From Wolfiporia cocos (Eukaryota; Basidiomycota; Agaricomycetes; Polyporales; Phaeolaceae), in NCBI GenBank assembly GCA_029448655.1, contig JACCLO010000001.1, positions 3,100,001 to 3,164,000 of the forward strand: 64,000 bases of DNA, in the 5' to 3' direction. The position numbers and the translations under genes were made by a program. A model generated the notes under the pieces. The model was given only the letters and a program-made list of their open reading frames with translations. It was not told where the DNA came from and ran no database searches. Each line of letters opens with the position of its first letter. Position 1 is the stretch's first letter. Shown piece by piece: positions 12,634-24,220 of this stretch.

Positions 12634-15187
12634 TCAATAAATGCGCCAATCCTGGTCGAGCCCCAGCAGGCTGCACTTCACTGCATATAGCCCTTCGAAT
12701 CCCTCCTCCATCTCCTGCATCTTGCTCTTCCCGCGCAAGAACGGCTTCGCTCGCTTCTTGACCTCACTCAGCTCCTCCTGTGGCAGCATTCTCACCTTCG
12801 CTCTCGCCATATGTCTGACCTTGGCGACCCCATGCTTGTCCCTGCCGTGGTACGTCGCCAAAATCGCCTCTACGCTCTCTCCGTCGCCATCATCAAATGC
12901 CTCGCTGAGCACGATCGCGTACCGCGCGGAAGGGTCCCACACTGGGAACCCCCCCTCCTCGTCCGCGCGCAACTTTACGACAGCCCAATTCGGGCTCTTG
13001 TCACCCCGCCCCGGCCAGAAAGACTGCGCCTTGTCCGGCACGACGTAGAACGCGCGTCCGAGGTGTGCGCCGACGCACTCAAGCTTGAGTCCGGGGAACG
13101 CTACCTCGAGGCCACCCCCGATCTGCAGTCGCGCATCCGCGCGATCCGTCGCATCTCCACCGCCGTGGGTGAGCGCGTATGCCTGTGAGAGGAGGGAACG
13201 TGGTGCCCAGCGGAAGCCGTCGCGCAACATGCGCGGGAAGTCGTTGAAGATCACCTCGGGATCGAACAGGCCGACCATCTCGTACAAGCGTGCTGTGCGC
13301 TCCTCGCCCTGCACCTCGAGCAGCGGGCCGACGTCGAGCCCGAGCACGGTCGCAAAACAGAGTGGCTCGTCCGCAGCCTTGCTCGTCGTGCGCGCCTGTA
13401 TCTGCAACGCGTATATGCCGAAGCGCGCTGCAGTCCCCGCCTTTGCGGTAAGGTCGTGCCCGTAGTAGTACAGGAGGTCGAAGCTGGACTCAGGGATATT
13501 GCGCACGTCGCCGTACAGGCGGGCGACATCTGTCTTTGCGGCTACGAGTGCGGCGTTCATGTCGCGCAACGTCTGCGTGCCGTCTGCGAACTGGAAGAAC
13601 AGCACGCGTGCGAGCAGGCCCTCCTGCAGCGTCCAGAGGCGCCTGCTCCAGTTCGAGAGGTACACGCGTATGGACTTCTCTGTTATGTCGCTGTCTCGTG
13701 GGATGCGCTGAAGGTACGCGTCGAGTACGAGCACACGGTGCGCGGAGCGGTAGATCGCTGCCATCTTGCGAATCGCCGCCTTACGCAAACTGTCCAGCGC
13801 TACTGGCACGCAGAGGGTGTCCATCCAGAACCCGACGCTGGTATCTGCATCTGGGTCTGGTGGGTCCTCCATCTCGTCATCAGTACTGTCGCCGCATGGC
13901 TCAGAACCATCCACGGACTCGTTCTCTGGGTCGCCAAGGTCAATGGGAGGGTGCCGGTGAAAGTCGTGCGGCTCTGTGTACGTCCGGTCCACCAAGTCCT
14001 GCAGCCGGGATAGCTGGCACGCAGGCAGCGAGTTCTGTTGCTCGTTGCCCATCCCATCTGACCATCTGCTCAGTCTCAGCTTAGTGCGGCGTGGCAGGCT
14101 GGGTGTGAGACACCTACACATGAGATATCGCCACATATCGCGTGCGTGCATGCTCATCGTATTCCGTCGCGTGTAGCTCCCCGTCCTTCCACATCACAAT
14201 TGGAATGCCTCCTCTGCCCACTGTTTCTGCGACCTCCTTGGGTGCTATGACGTGTTCACATTGACAACCGTCGCGGGCATGCTTCGTCTGATAGCGCTCG
14301 ATGTAGACGGTTCTCGCCCTGCACGACACCCTGGTGCACCGGCTATGGTCGAGGTCCCTGCGGGGGGAGGGGAAGGACGCGAAATAATACAAGGTATCGA
14401 GACTGGTGCCAAACTCGCCCAACTCCCATGGGCACCAGCCAGCGTCTCTAAGGTGTTTGTTCAGCAAGCCGCTGGCCCCGAAACTGAAATTCTCGTCCGG
14501 AAAGCCGTAGATCGCTGAGGAGACCGCATAGAGAGCCTCCCCGAGAGCTATGATAGACAACGCCACGGAAGGTGATATGGGCCAGAAGGGCGGTGTGTGC
14601 TGGACATCTGCTGCCTCTGCGTCGTCATCACTTTCATCTGACGAGTCTGAGTCATCTTCGGAGTTGTCCGACGATGCGTTATCGCCATCTCCCCCGCGTT
14701 GTGCTCTCTCGTCGCAGTACCTCCTGCAGAAGAAGCGCATGCGGCGGAGGATCGCGTCGATCTGCACCCCACGCCGCTTCTTTGCTGAGCGATCCATTTT
14801 CTTGCGATCAAAGTGCGGCGCCAGGTGCCGGTAATGCTTGCGCTCAATGCCCTCGTGCGCGATCCACTCTCGGACGAGCGCGGCGAGCGCGGCGGTCGTG
14901 ACCACCTGCCGGCCATCGTCGATCGTGCGCACAAACTGCGCCGCGTCGACCGCGATGCCACCGATTTTGAAGACGGCGTGCAGGCTGCCGAAGTAGAGCC
15001 ACGTTTGGAAGAAGGCCTCCACCTCGCCGGCGGGACGCTGACCGAAGGCTTGCACACCCAGCAGCTCGTCCTCCGTCCAGCCTGCGCGACTAGGGTAGCT
15101 AAGGAAGTCGCCGCCATCGTAGGGCTTCCCGGGGAGGTAGGGGACCTCAATGACAATCCCGTTTGCCGGTGATTCAAGATGTTCCAT
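12634..15187 (-). CDS. Heterokaryon-incompatibility (HET) domain protein
   Basis: HET domains act in fungal non-self recognition and can trigger cell death when different strains fuse. Exons are 14118-15187 and 12634-14065 with a 52-nt intron in phase 2, giving about 833 residues. The HET hallmarks cross the intron: YVAISHVWSDGMGN, then FWMDTLCVP followed by the helix LRKAAIRKMAAIYRSAHRVLVLD and RLWTLQEGLLA. The N-terminal half (PYDGGDFLSYP and on) includes an acidic low-complexity insert around residues 170-195 (SSDNSEDDSDSSDESDDD). An in-frame ATG at 15376 would add 63 basic residues; I prefer 15187 because family-like sequence begins there. The C-terminal half is long and uncharacterised. 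Confidence 0.85.
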
Positions 15188-15642
15188 GAGACTTGTTTCT
15201 CTAGTCTCCGCTTCAGTAGATGGGCGGACGACTCCTAATGCGTATCGACATACCGGCACAACTGACGATGTGATAAACAAATACGACTTGTTGATTCGGA
15301 TGAACAACGGCGGCCGCCGCCTTATTTTCAACTGGATTGTTGAGTCTAAACTAGACCTCAACCTCGTCTCTTCCATTCATCGCGATTACCATCACGACAG
15401 ATAGCAGCTGATATGCGTAGATTCGCCGCAACTACCGCAAGTCATTTGTATTGAATGATCGCCCGATCATGTGCTGATCAACAACCATCTCCGCTACACA
15501 AATGTCTCCATATATGATCCATCTTCAGGGCCCGGGAGTATGAATCTCCGGTGGGAGTATAAAAGAACACAGCTAGATCCACTCTCTCGAAATCCGGAAT
15601 CAAAAGGCAGTGAAGCGCTCTACTTCAGGAGTTCGGCGGAAT
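15188..15642. other. Intergenic, HET gene promoter side
   Basis: No gene is supported. It separates the 5' end of the HET gene from the 3' end of the unrecognised minus-strand gene. Confidence 0.5.
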
Positions 15643-16585
15643 CTACACACGAGTCGCGCATATGGTAAGCGATGGGTGCACGATAGCGGCTAACCACATA
15701 CAGAACGAGATGTCTGCGAATAGATAACAACGTCAGCAAGGTCAGCCCATGGCCATCCCCAGTAGAGCGCGACGTACATCCTTCCTCGCCCTCCTTGTTC
15801 CTGGCCATGTAGCACGTCGGGGCCCCTAGGAGGAGGACGTGCGCAGGACAATCCATCAGTAGAGCGCAAATCTCCGCCACACAGCACACTCACCATCCCA
15901 CCCTAATGTGCCGTCCGTAACGAGCACCTCGCCCGCCGTGTACGACAGGAAGCCAGCGAACTGTGCGTTATCTGGATCACATGTGCGTCACCGTACCGCA
16001 AGACAGGTCGAGCAGACGACATGGCACTCACGCGTGTACTTCGCGCGCAGCCGCTTGCGGAAGTCCGCGCTGATAGGCGGGAGCGCGCATACCACGTCGT
16101 CCATGCGTCCCGGACGGCGCGCGCGGTGGTGCGAGCGCATCATGAGCGCGAGTGGCGCGTCTGCAGTGAGTCCTGCGCCGTTCAGGCCCAGGTCGATCGG
16201 CTCTGCATCACCGAGCGGCGCGCCCACCAGAAAGCGCACGTATACGTGCACGAACTTGGGGTCGAGCCGCTCCTTCGTGCAAATGAGCTGCTTGAACGCG
16301 CCGGCCGTGCAGGTGTGCGGCACGTCGGCATCGGTGGAGGCGAGCTCAGCGGACTCGAATGTGCCCAGGTAGAGGTCGCGTTCGTCATATTTATATCCCC
16401 GTGGGTAACCGTCCTCGAGCTCGGCGCGAACGTTGTTTCGCGCGCCCATGCGCCGCCCGCCTTTGGTGTATAGCTGGTAGAAGACTGCGCGGATGTAAGT
16501 CAGTCAGTGCCGAGGTACATCAAAGCGCGAGCGCGTCCTGACCGATTCGCGAGCCTTTGGTGGCGGGCCGCTTGCTGTGTGGCAT
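15643..16585 (-). CDS. Unrecognised protein, five-exon model
   Basis: I do not recognise this family. Exons are proposed at 16543-16585, 16032-16484, 15894-15971, 15778-15825 and 15643-15713; phases agree and give 230 residues. The first junction joins MPHSKRPATKGSRI to VFYQLYTKGGRRMGARN, and the long second exon is clearly protein-like (YPRGYKYDERDLYLGTFES; a stretch with DPKFVHVYVRFLVG). There is no signal peptide or membrane helix in the first part. The last two exons are uncertain: another frame over 15690-15800 (MYVALYWGWPWADLADVV) also looks protein-like but does not fit the phase of exon 3. The gene is likely real, its 3' end doubtful. Confidence 0.45.
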
Positions 16586-17609
16586 GGTGACAGTCTTTCA
16601 AGATGACGACGAGCTTTGCGGCCCCTATATGCACCCTGTTATATTCGCAATGTGTTCAATCAACATCGATCATCATGGCACCGTGAGATTACACCAGCTG
16701 TGCGTCTGCACTTCCATATTGAGGGCGCTCCCTGGACCTGGAGTGATTGGCGGCGTGCATTTGTGCCCACGGAGACATACCATCTTCTTTCCATCAGGAC
16801 CACACTACGAACAGTTAGGCATCGAAGTAATACAAGAACAGGATCAACATGATCACATGTTTGGCTGATGGCAGGGACGGATCCCCGGTATCGGCTTTGT
16901 ATGCCTCTACTGTCAACATCGATATCCTCGTCACAAAGTGCGTTCACTCGACATGCTTATCGCGAGATGACATCGTGGATCTCGAGGTGTTTCCATTTTT
17001 GCAGCTCGTGAAATCACACTACAGCATATCTACATCATTATCATCTACACACCGACCCGGTTCAGTTGGCTCCTCTGCGTGAGTACAGGGTGCAGCCTAC
17101 AAGCCTGAAGATCGTTTGATACTGCGCATGAGCGTGATACTGCGCACTTAACAAAAGGGAAGTATCGTGAGCAGCATTCAACAGGGTAGATCTAAACTTC
17201 TCACTCAAGAAAGTAGCATCTCATGCTCTGGTAGTGGCCTCACTCGTTTTCCTCAACTTGCAATGCCAGCCCATTAGAAGTGAATTTATAGAGCACTGGC
17301 TCTTCGTGGTCTGCCTCAACGCCTGTCGTCGGGCGACATAGGTGCTAATATTACGTGGAAGCGATCAAGTCAACATCCCAGATAAGTCCCGAAGTATAAG
17401 ATGACAACTCACATTATACCCCAAATAATGACTATTCGACATGTGCATTTGCAGTTCGTCGCATATGTAACCATGTCTGAAGAACAGACTATCAGGATTG
17501 TATCGCCCTCAGCATCAAACTACATACGGGCAGTCCTTGTCTATAAAGGCAACCGTATCATCTGTGCAAACAGTAAAGAAACGACTTAGATGATTTCCAT
17601 TATAATGCT
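16586..17609. other. Intergenic, about 1 kb
   Basis: No gene is supported. Short plus-strand frames between 16557 and 16870 show no motif or plausible splice partners. Confidence 0.45.
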
Positions 17610-19133
17610 CTAACCTTGTTGCTTTCTTTCAAGCCACCATCGCCAGAGCTGGCGCCTGAATAGATCCGCTATGCACTGTATGCAGTACCGTCCGTCCGTG
17701 GACCAGCTTCCTGGTTCAACATCCACGTCTGGGACTTTGTCCGTTCTCAGCATGCATCTCAGCTTCTCACGCTCGATTAGCTCAACCATGAGCTGCCCGT
17801 AGGGGATTGGCTCAACGTCCGCGTGCATGCCAACACGCAGGCCATCAATGTACTTCGACATTTGCAGAGGTTCGTATGACTTCGGCAGTTGCCCCGGAAG
17901 CATTTTCCCAAGTATGTAGGGGCCAATGAGAGCCCGCAGCATCGGCCAATCTAGATGTCCGCGTAAACAGCGAGACACGAGTTAGTCGGTTATGGCTATG
18001 GCTGATGTGCAGGAGCATGGACTACCTTCTGGCCCCCACAGCTCAACTCCAAATACTTCCTGACAGTATGAGCCTGAATCAAATGGTGGTGTAAGAATGG
18101 AGGGAATTGATGAAGATGCAAACTTACAACGGTCGTCCGCTCCATTGACCGCATGTATGATCGGGCACTCTGAGCTCACATGCAAGCCACGCGTCCGCTC
18201 TACGAAAATGTGTGTGGCGGCATCATAGAGCAATGTCCTTTGGAGTTCGCTAAGGTGGCACATGGTGTTTGACTTGAAGTTCTCCCACACGACCTGCGGT
18301 CCTTGGTAGCTGTACCTGTGCCCAACCGGTACATACAGAGTTGATCCTGGGTGCATAACACTCGTAAGATGGGGCAGAGAAGCAAGTCATCAATATGGTA
18401 CTGACTGTATCGCGCAAGCATGTCGATGTCGATCCTTCTGTTGATGGTCGCATCGACGATGGTCTCGAGATATGTCAGAATCCTTCTGACGTCCATCATC
18501 TCATTCAGCTCCAGAGACTCGAGGAACTCCTCCCGCTCTCGGATCAGTTTCTCGATAACTTCGTTGCTGTATTCCACGTTGTTCTCGTAGATTTGGCAAT
18601 ACACCCAGAAATGGTATAATGCCGTGCGGAATTGTTTCGCCTCAGCCTTCGTCAGTTGGCTCCAGCGCGATCGACGGTCCTTGTGGCTACAAGTGAACGA
18701 AGCAAAGTGTGATTAGCATCCTCACTTGTAGCACAGGAGGGTACGTACTACCAGCTGAAATTATCCTCTATCTCCTGTGCGATCCGAGCTTGCTCGGCGA
18801 TCACTTCAGCCTCATCCCTGGTGATCAGTTTCTCTATGCATTCTTGCACACTGACAGCGGGAATCTGAATCTGTGGGATCTCTCCGCGTCTACAGACAAG
18901 TGTGACCTGTGCCACTCTCCGTGCAGCAGGCAGAGTGAAGGCGGTCGCTCTCTGATCTCTTGTACAATTGCTTGCGGGTGGGCATTGAAAATATCGTAGA
19001 TTACTTTCGACGTGCGAATCATTGCTGCAAGGGTACTAAGGTCATCGAGGGATCCGAGAATGTGCTCAATAAGGCCGTGGTCGTACAGACTGCGGGCGCG
19101 AGCAGACGTGACAGCGTTGTCTAGCACTTGCAT
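17610..19133 (-). pseudogene. F-box-like paralog with a 1-nt frameshift
   Basis: Paralog of the 2853-4539 gene. Exons are 18749-19133, 18406-18686, 18128-18346, 18026-18073 and 17610-17950, with intron positions and phases matching the paralog. The F-box-like region is LYDHGLIEHILGSLDDLSTL. In exon 1 the reading frame breaks near 18955-18965: the N-terminal frame reads VQEIRERPP, while the frame matching the paralog resumes as TAFTLPAARRVAQ and runs on to the first donor. Exon 1 is 385 nt; 386 would be needed to reach the phase required by the donor, so one base is missing. The rest is open and ends ERKQQG and stop. Either a recent pseudogene or a sequencing error in GAGAGCGACC. Confidence 0.65.
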
Positions 19134-20812
19134 GGCCGGCGGCACAAAGCAACGTTCGTAACGGCTGAAGAGAAAGAGAGAAGGTCAGAAAATCGGCTTG
19201 ATGGGGAGTAATCAGTTAAGTATGGGATCTGCCACTTCAAAAGACGTCAGATTCGCAGCCTCGTGTATTGTATGTGACGTATAGTCTGATCTTCCTGATG
19301 GATATCGACGCGGACCAACATCAGTATGGACATATTCGTTGTCGCGAGAGCAGATTTGGTAGTGCAAGGACCTAAAGGTAGAGCGCTTAAAGCAGACCAT
19401 ATGGGGCCAAGGACACACAGAGACAAGTCTTGAATCATTTGGAAGTCACAAGTGCATCACTGTGGAAGTGCATCACGCACTGAAGTTCAATGAAGCCGAG
19501 GTTTCAAGTGAGCTCTCCCTTAGTATAAGGGTCAGCGCTCAGTAGCAAATTTGCTCAAGTGCAGTCCGGTGGTATCCGAGATGTGCGCGGGAAGGCGAGT
19601 AAAAGACGATGTGCGTGAATTATACAGCCAGCGTCAGGCAACATCAGATGCTCAACGGGTGTGCGGGAATCGCCTATCTTAGATCCCAGACTGGACAGGC
19701 TGTTCGTCACTTCGTCCGCGCCTGCATACTTTACAGCCAAACTAGACGTATAGGTATAGGAGGATACCTGTAGTCCAGACAGAATTGCAAGCATAAACGT
19801 TCCGGTTTGAGAGTGACACAATGCACGTGCTCGTGACGCGACGCGCTTCCGCGTAGTTTCTTCTTCAGGTAGCACGCCACCCATATAAAGTCCCTTACGA
19901 CTGACTTCCATTGCTCCTCGGGTTCGACGTCATAGAGGTCCTGGACACGCTATATAAACCAGCACAGCTTCATGCAACGCTTCAACCTGAACCATACCAC
20001 CGGGCTCTGCGGCACCACCTCACGAACTCCTGTATGCTATATAGCACCCCGCCGATTACAAGCAGCATCTCCGGTTGACAAGAATAGAAACCATTGCCTT
20101 GACTCAAGCGAAAGGATCAACAGACGGCTTGCTCATACCTGGGCTGTGTGGGGATCTACGGTGAGCTGAACTGCGACTTTGCACATCAAGCGTATCGCAG
20201 GATGATTCCAAGACTACAAAGCCGGGTATATGCGCAGAAATGCGAGAGCATTCGCGAAGAGTATAGAGGTGGTGGACAAGGATGCGACTCCACCGTCTCC
20301 GTGAGATGGAGGGTGTTTGTCCACAGAACTGCGCGCCTTGATAGGATCGGGAGATGTGACGTCACAGTCACCCGCCTTCAACGCCGGCATCAGTTGAATG
20401 CAGGCATTCTACCGTCATGCAGTACGCTATGCACGCTTTATCCGCAGAGTCGCTGCAAGGATGTGGCGTTAAACCACCAGCCAAGGAATTGTCTTGGCGA
20501 ATTGCCTGTGATGCTCCCGCCAAGCGTCTGGAATGATGGACTTGTCTCCGCATCTTCCCCTGGCGGGTGGAGGGTAGTGACGCAGGCTATGCTGCGCCTT
20601 CCAATTGGACAGTGGAGTAGCCCATATGCCAGTTGTCTCCGCTCTGACCCTCTATGACGACGATTGTGATTCTCTACGGTATATAGTCAAGGCGAGAGGC
20701 GGCCGCTCCCTCCCCATTCGACCTTTATCCTCATCTCTTTACGACTTACGACCATCTCACGACCCACCGTAATATAACCAGATTCTATTAACATCTCACG
20801 ACTATCACCGAC
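19134..20812. other. Intergenic, divergent promoters
   Basis: No gene is supported. A 118-residue minus frame with ATG (19555-19911) shows no family features. The right end is the promoter of the HAM1-like gene. Confidence 0.45.
20679..20686 (+). promoter_or_regulatory. TATA-like box of the HAM1-like gene
   Basis: GGTATATAG lies about 130 bp before the ATG at 20813, the expected range when a short leader is allowed for. There is no transcript evidence. Confidence 0.4.
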
Positions 20813-23592
20813 ATGTCTCTCCCACAAGCACCGCGCGACGTTAGCGACCGCCCCGCACAGGGCTCCGTCGTCGAGCCCATCAACCGCGACAGGAAGAACG
20901 CAGATGTCGACCGCAAGTTGCGCCTGTACGGCGTCGCGACCGCAATGCGCGAGTCGCGCCTCCCCACCAACACGCAGATCGACGCCATGCTCGACTACTC
21001 CCTCGCGCACTCTCCCGTGCCGACCGACCAGCTGTCCGAGTCGGGCCGCACGCTCATCCAGGACGTGCGCGAGATCCTCGAGACGACGCGCCTAATCGTA
21101 AAAGAGAAGAACGCGGACGAGCTTCTGCAGAACTTCGTCTGGCACACGCGCAACACGGATACGTCGCGCGCGAAGAAGGACCCGAACGAGGTCGTGCCCG
21201 TCAGCCAGGACAAGATCCAGGCGGACGCGGACCAGGTCACGCAGCACCTCCGCACGCTTGCGTCGCTCGTCCTTACCAACGCCGAGGTCCGCAAGCTTGT
21301 CAGTGACTTTGGCATCATCGGCCGCGACCTGCTGGCCCGCGGCGCGAGTAAGGCCGCCGAGCTCGCACGCCCGGATGAGGAGCGCCTCCGTCAGGTTGAT
21401 GAGCCCGCGCCTGACCACAAATTTATCTCTGAGGGTGGCCGTGAAATCGGCCCCAACGAGACTCCGGTGAGCATATACCGTCAGGTGCTTTATCTACTTT
21501 TCTGACATTTTGTCAGGTCCCTGAGGTCCGTGTTCCCGGAACAGAACACCGCATCGCACAGGACCCATCTAGCGAGCTTGGAGAGGGAACTACCATTAAG
21601 ACCGAATCCGGCGACGTGATCCGCGGCGACGAGGCCGCGGACCAAGCTCAGCAGACCAAACAAGAACTTTCCGAGCGTGCTCGCTACGAGGCGCAGCGTC
21701 AGAAGGAGGATGTCAAAGAGAACATACAGGACGATGACGCCGATGTCACCTCGAAGAGAGTTCGGTTTCAGAACAAGGTCGCCGGCGTGAGGGTAGGTGT
21801 TCATTCTCTGGTGTAGCCAGACAGACGTTGAGTTTGCGTTGCAGGACCAGATCACTGGCCGCGTTCCTGAGGAGCACAGGAACAAGGTGAACGAGCATGC
21901 AACGCGCGCGAAGAACTTCCTCAGCGACGAGTACTTCCCGCAGGAGCGTCGCGACCAGCTGATTTACCGCCTCAAGAAGGTCATTATCGAGTGCCAGAAC
22001 CACAAGGACTACCAGGAGAGCATCCGTTGGCTCCTGGATACCGGCGCTGAGTATGTCAGCCACGGCCAAACTGTTGCCGACCACGGTGAGTGGTATGCAA
22101 CTAATGTGGGAGAAGGAAACTGATGTCAGCGTAGGCAAGGACTCTCACCAGCAGCTTACGTCGGACACCAATCTCAAGCAGGCGACGTACGAGCTTCGCA
22201 CTCTCCTGGAGCGGTTTGCGGGTGGCGTGAGCCTCGACATCATTGGTGACGCCATGCGTGCGCTGTATGAAGACTCGCGCAACGACGAGGGCCTTCGCAC
22301 TTGGTTCCGCGAGGTCAACGAGTTCGCTCGCGAGGTAGGTCACCTGTCGGCTGTGCCTGTAGTTCCGCAACTAAACAATGTTTCAACAGTGCCTCATGCA
22401 ACCCGGTTACGTGCTTGACGACCAGTGCAACGAGCGCGCGAACCAGCTGCGCGAGTCCGGCCGGCAGTACTACGACGGCAAGTACCAGGGCCACTTCGAC
22501 AACCTCTGGAGCTCGCTCGCGGATTGGTTCACCGTGTGGGGGGATGACCCGCTCAACCGCCGCTTCGGCCAAGACTGGGCGCGCCTGACCAAGGACCTCC
22601 TGTTCGACAGCGAGGGCAGCCTCAAGTTCAAGCCTGAGTTGTGGCGTGACGTCCGCAAAGTCATTCTGCCGAGCATGATCGATCAGGTCGGGTACGTTCC
22701 GATCCCGCGGATCGAGTACACCGACGACTCGCTGGACCTTGTACTGGAGAATCTGGCGTTGAGCGGGCGGAACGTGTTCCCGAACCTCGTCACGCTGGAC
22801 GCACACAACCACATGAAGTTCAGCCCGTACGACGGTATCAAGTGAGTGTCACGCGACGAATGCTTAGGAGTCTGTCTGATGGTTCATTGTAGCGACGAGC
22901 AGCACCACGAGTTCGTCTTGACGTTGGGTCAGATCCAGGCTGACTTGCGCGATGTCGCCTTCTTCTACCACAAGAAGACGGGGATGCCCAAGATGTCAGA
23001 CTCTGGCATCGCCGACGTGCTCCTCGGTGGGTCCGGCATGACGATTACCGCGCACCTCACCTCCGCACACGACCCGACGTCCGTCTTCGCGGTGAAGGAC
23101 GTGACGGTGAAGGTGGACACGCTCAGATTCGCGGTACGTGACTCGAAGCACGACGCGCTGTACAAGACGCTCGCGCCGCTCGCGACGGGGCTCGTGAAGC
23201 GGCAGCTGCAGAAGGCGGTCGGGGGCGCGGTGCGCACCGCGCTCGAGTATCTCGACGGCGAGCTCGTCGCCGTGCGCGACCAGATGACGGAGGCGAAGGC
23301 GAGCGAGGACGGGAGCAGGACGCAGATGCTTAAGCAGCAGCTTGCAGCGAAGAAGGACAAGGCGCAGGGGAAAACGGAGGAGAAGGGAGGACAGTTCAAG
23401 GTCGTCGCGCAGCCCGGGACCGAGATCATGCCCGAGCAGGGACACCCTGAGGGATGGGTTGGGCGTGCGCGGGAACGCGTCAACGTGGCGCATAAGGGCG
23501 AGGAGTGGCACAGCGATGCGTAAGTCCGATCCTCACCACTACTGTCGTGAGTCCAACTAATTTGATGTTCCTGTAGGTACAACATCGTCTAA
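20813..23592 (+). CDS. HAM1-like protein (HAM1 N- and C-terminal domains)
   Basis: Large cytosolic protein of the fungal HAM1-like family, whose C-terminal part is thought to be a lipid-binding, BPI-like fold; no enzymatic role is known. Seven exons: 20813-21466, 21517-21792, 21845-22085, 22135-22334, 22390-22841, 22893-23519 and 23577-23592. All phases agree and give 821 residues; the last exon codes only YNIV and stop. The N-terminal domain starts near residue 30 (DRKLRLYGVATAMRESRLPT). Residues from about 210 to 300 are a charged, Gln/Glu-rich linker. The C-terminal domain is recognisable by RIEYTDDSLDLVLENLALSG and FSPYDGI followed by GMTITAHL. The tail is Lys/Gln-rich (KDKAQGKTEEKGG). 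The gene is intact and very GC-rich at third positions, suggesting strong expression. Confidence 0.85.
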
Positions 23593-23895
23593 ACTCCTTC
23601 ACCTGAAAAGTCTACTCGTGTATTCCTACTTGATGCCCTTGTTCCTATGACTGACGAATCGCCGTTGCCTGTAGCGTCCCAGTTTGCTGTTGACCCACCT
23701 GTGAGGTTTTGAAACTTAATACCTTTGTCATGTAGCATATTGTGTGATTATAATGGTTGATAATATTAGACGTCTTCATGATCCTTCCGCGCGTCCGCTC
23801 AGGCCCGCCTTCGTAAGTTTACTATCCGCTGCAGGAAGCGAAATCTGTGCCCGATGCATGCCGAACTTCTCGCCGGTCTTGAAGTAGTTAGTGCA
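23593..23895. other. Spacer before the duplicated F-box block
   Basis: Holds only the 3' flank of the HAM1-like gene. The inverted-duplication homology starts at about 23896. Confidence 0.5.
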
Positions 23896-24220
23896 TGGCG
23901 CCGTCCTGCGTGGTTACGACGAGGCACATTCGACTAAGGTCTCGGATTTTGTGCGGGATACCAATAGCTAGAGAGTTGAACGTTGCATAAAACGTGAAGC
24001 TTGAAGCTGCATGAAGCTGAAGCAACAGTAGCTAATATGCCCGAGACGCTGGACTATCCAAACATGGACAAACATAGCCGGCGCTTGCCATTGGACTCAA
24101 CTAACTTTTCAACGTCAACTTCAGCGTTCTGAATGATTGCCTCTAGTTCAGGAACTGGAGCTTAGGAAGAACGCGATTGTCAACTGACGGCTGACTGTAG
24201 CTGATGAACCTTGTACCAGT

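Noticed and set aside
19555..19911. 118-codon minus frame with ATG
   Set aside because: No motif, no signal peptide and unusual composition; not enough to call a gene.
22965..23585. Long minus-strand frames opposite the HAM1-like gene
   Set aside because: Antisense shadows of a GC-rich gene; Ser/Arg-rich without motifs.
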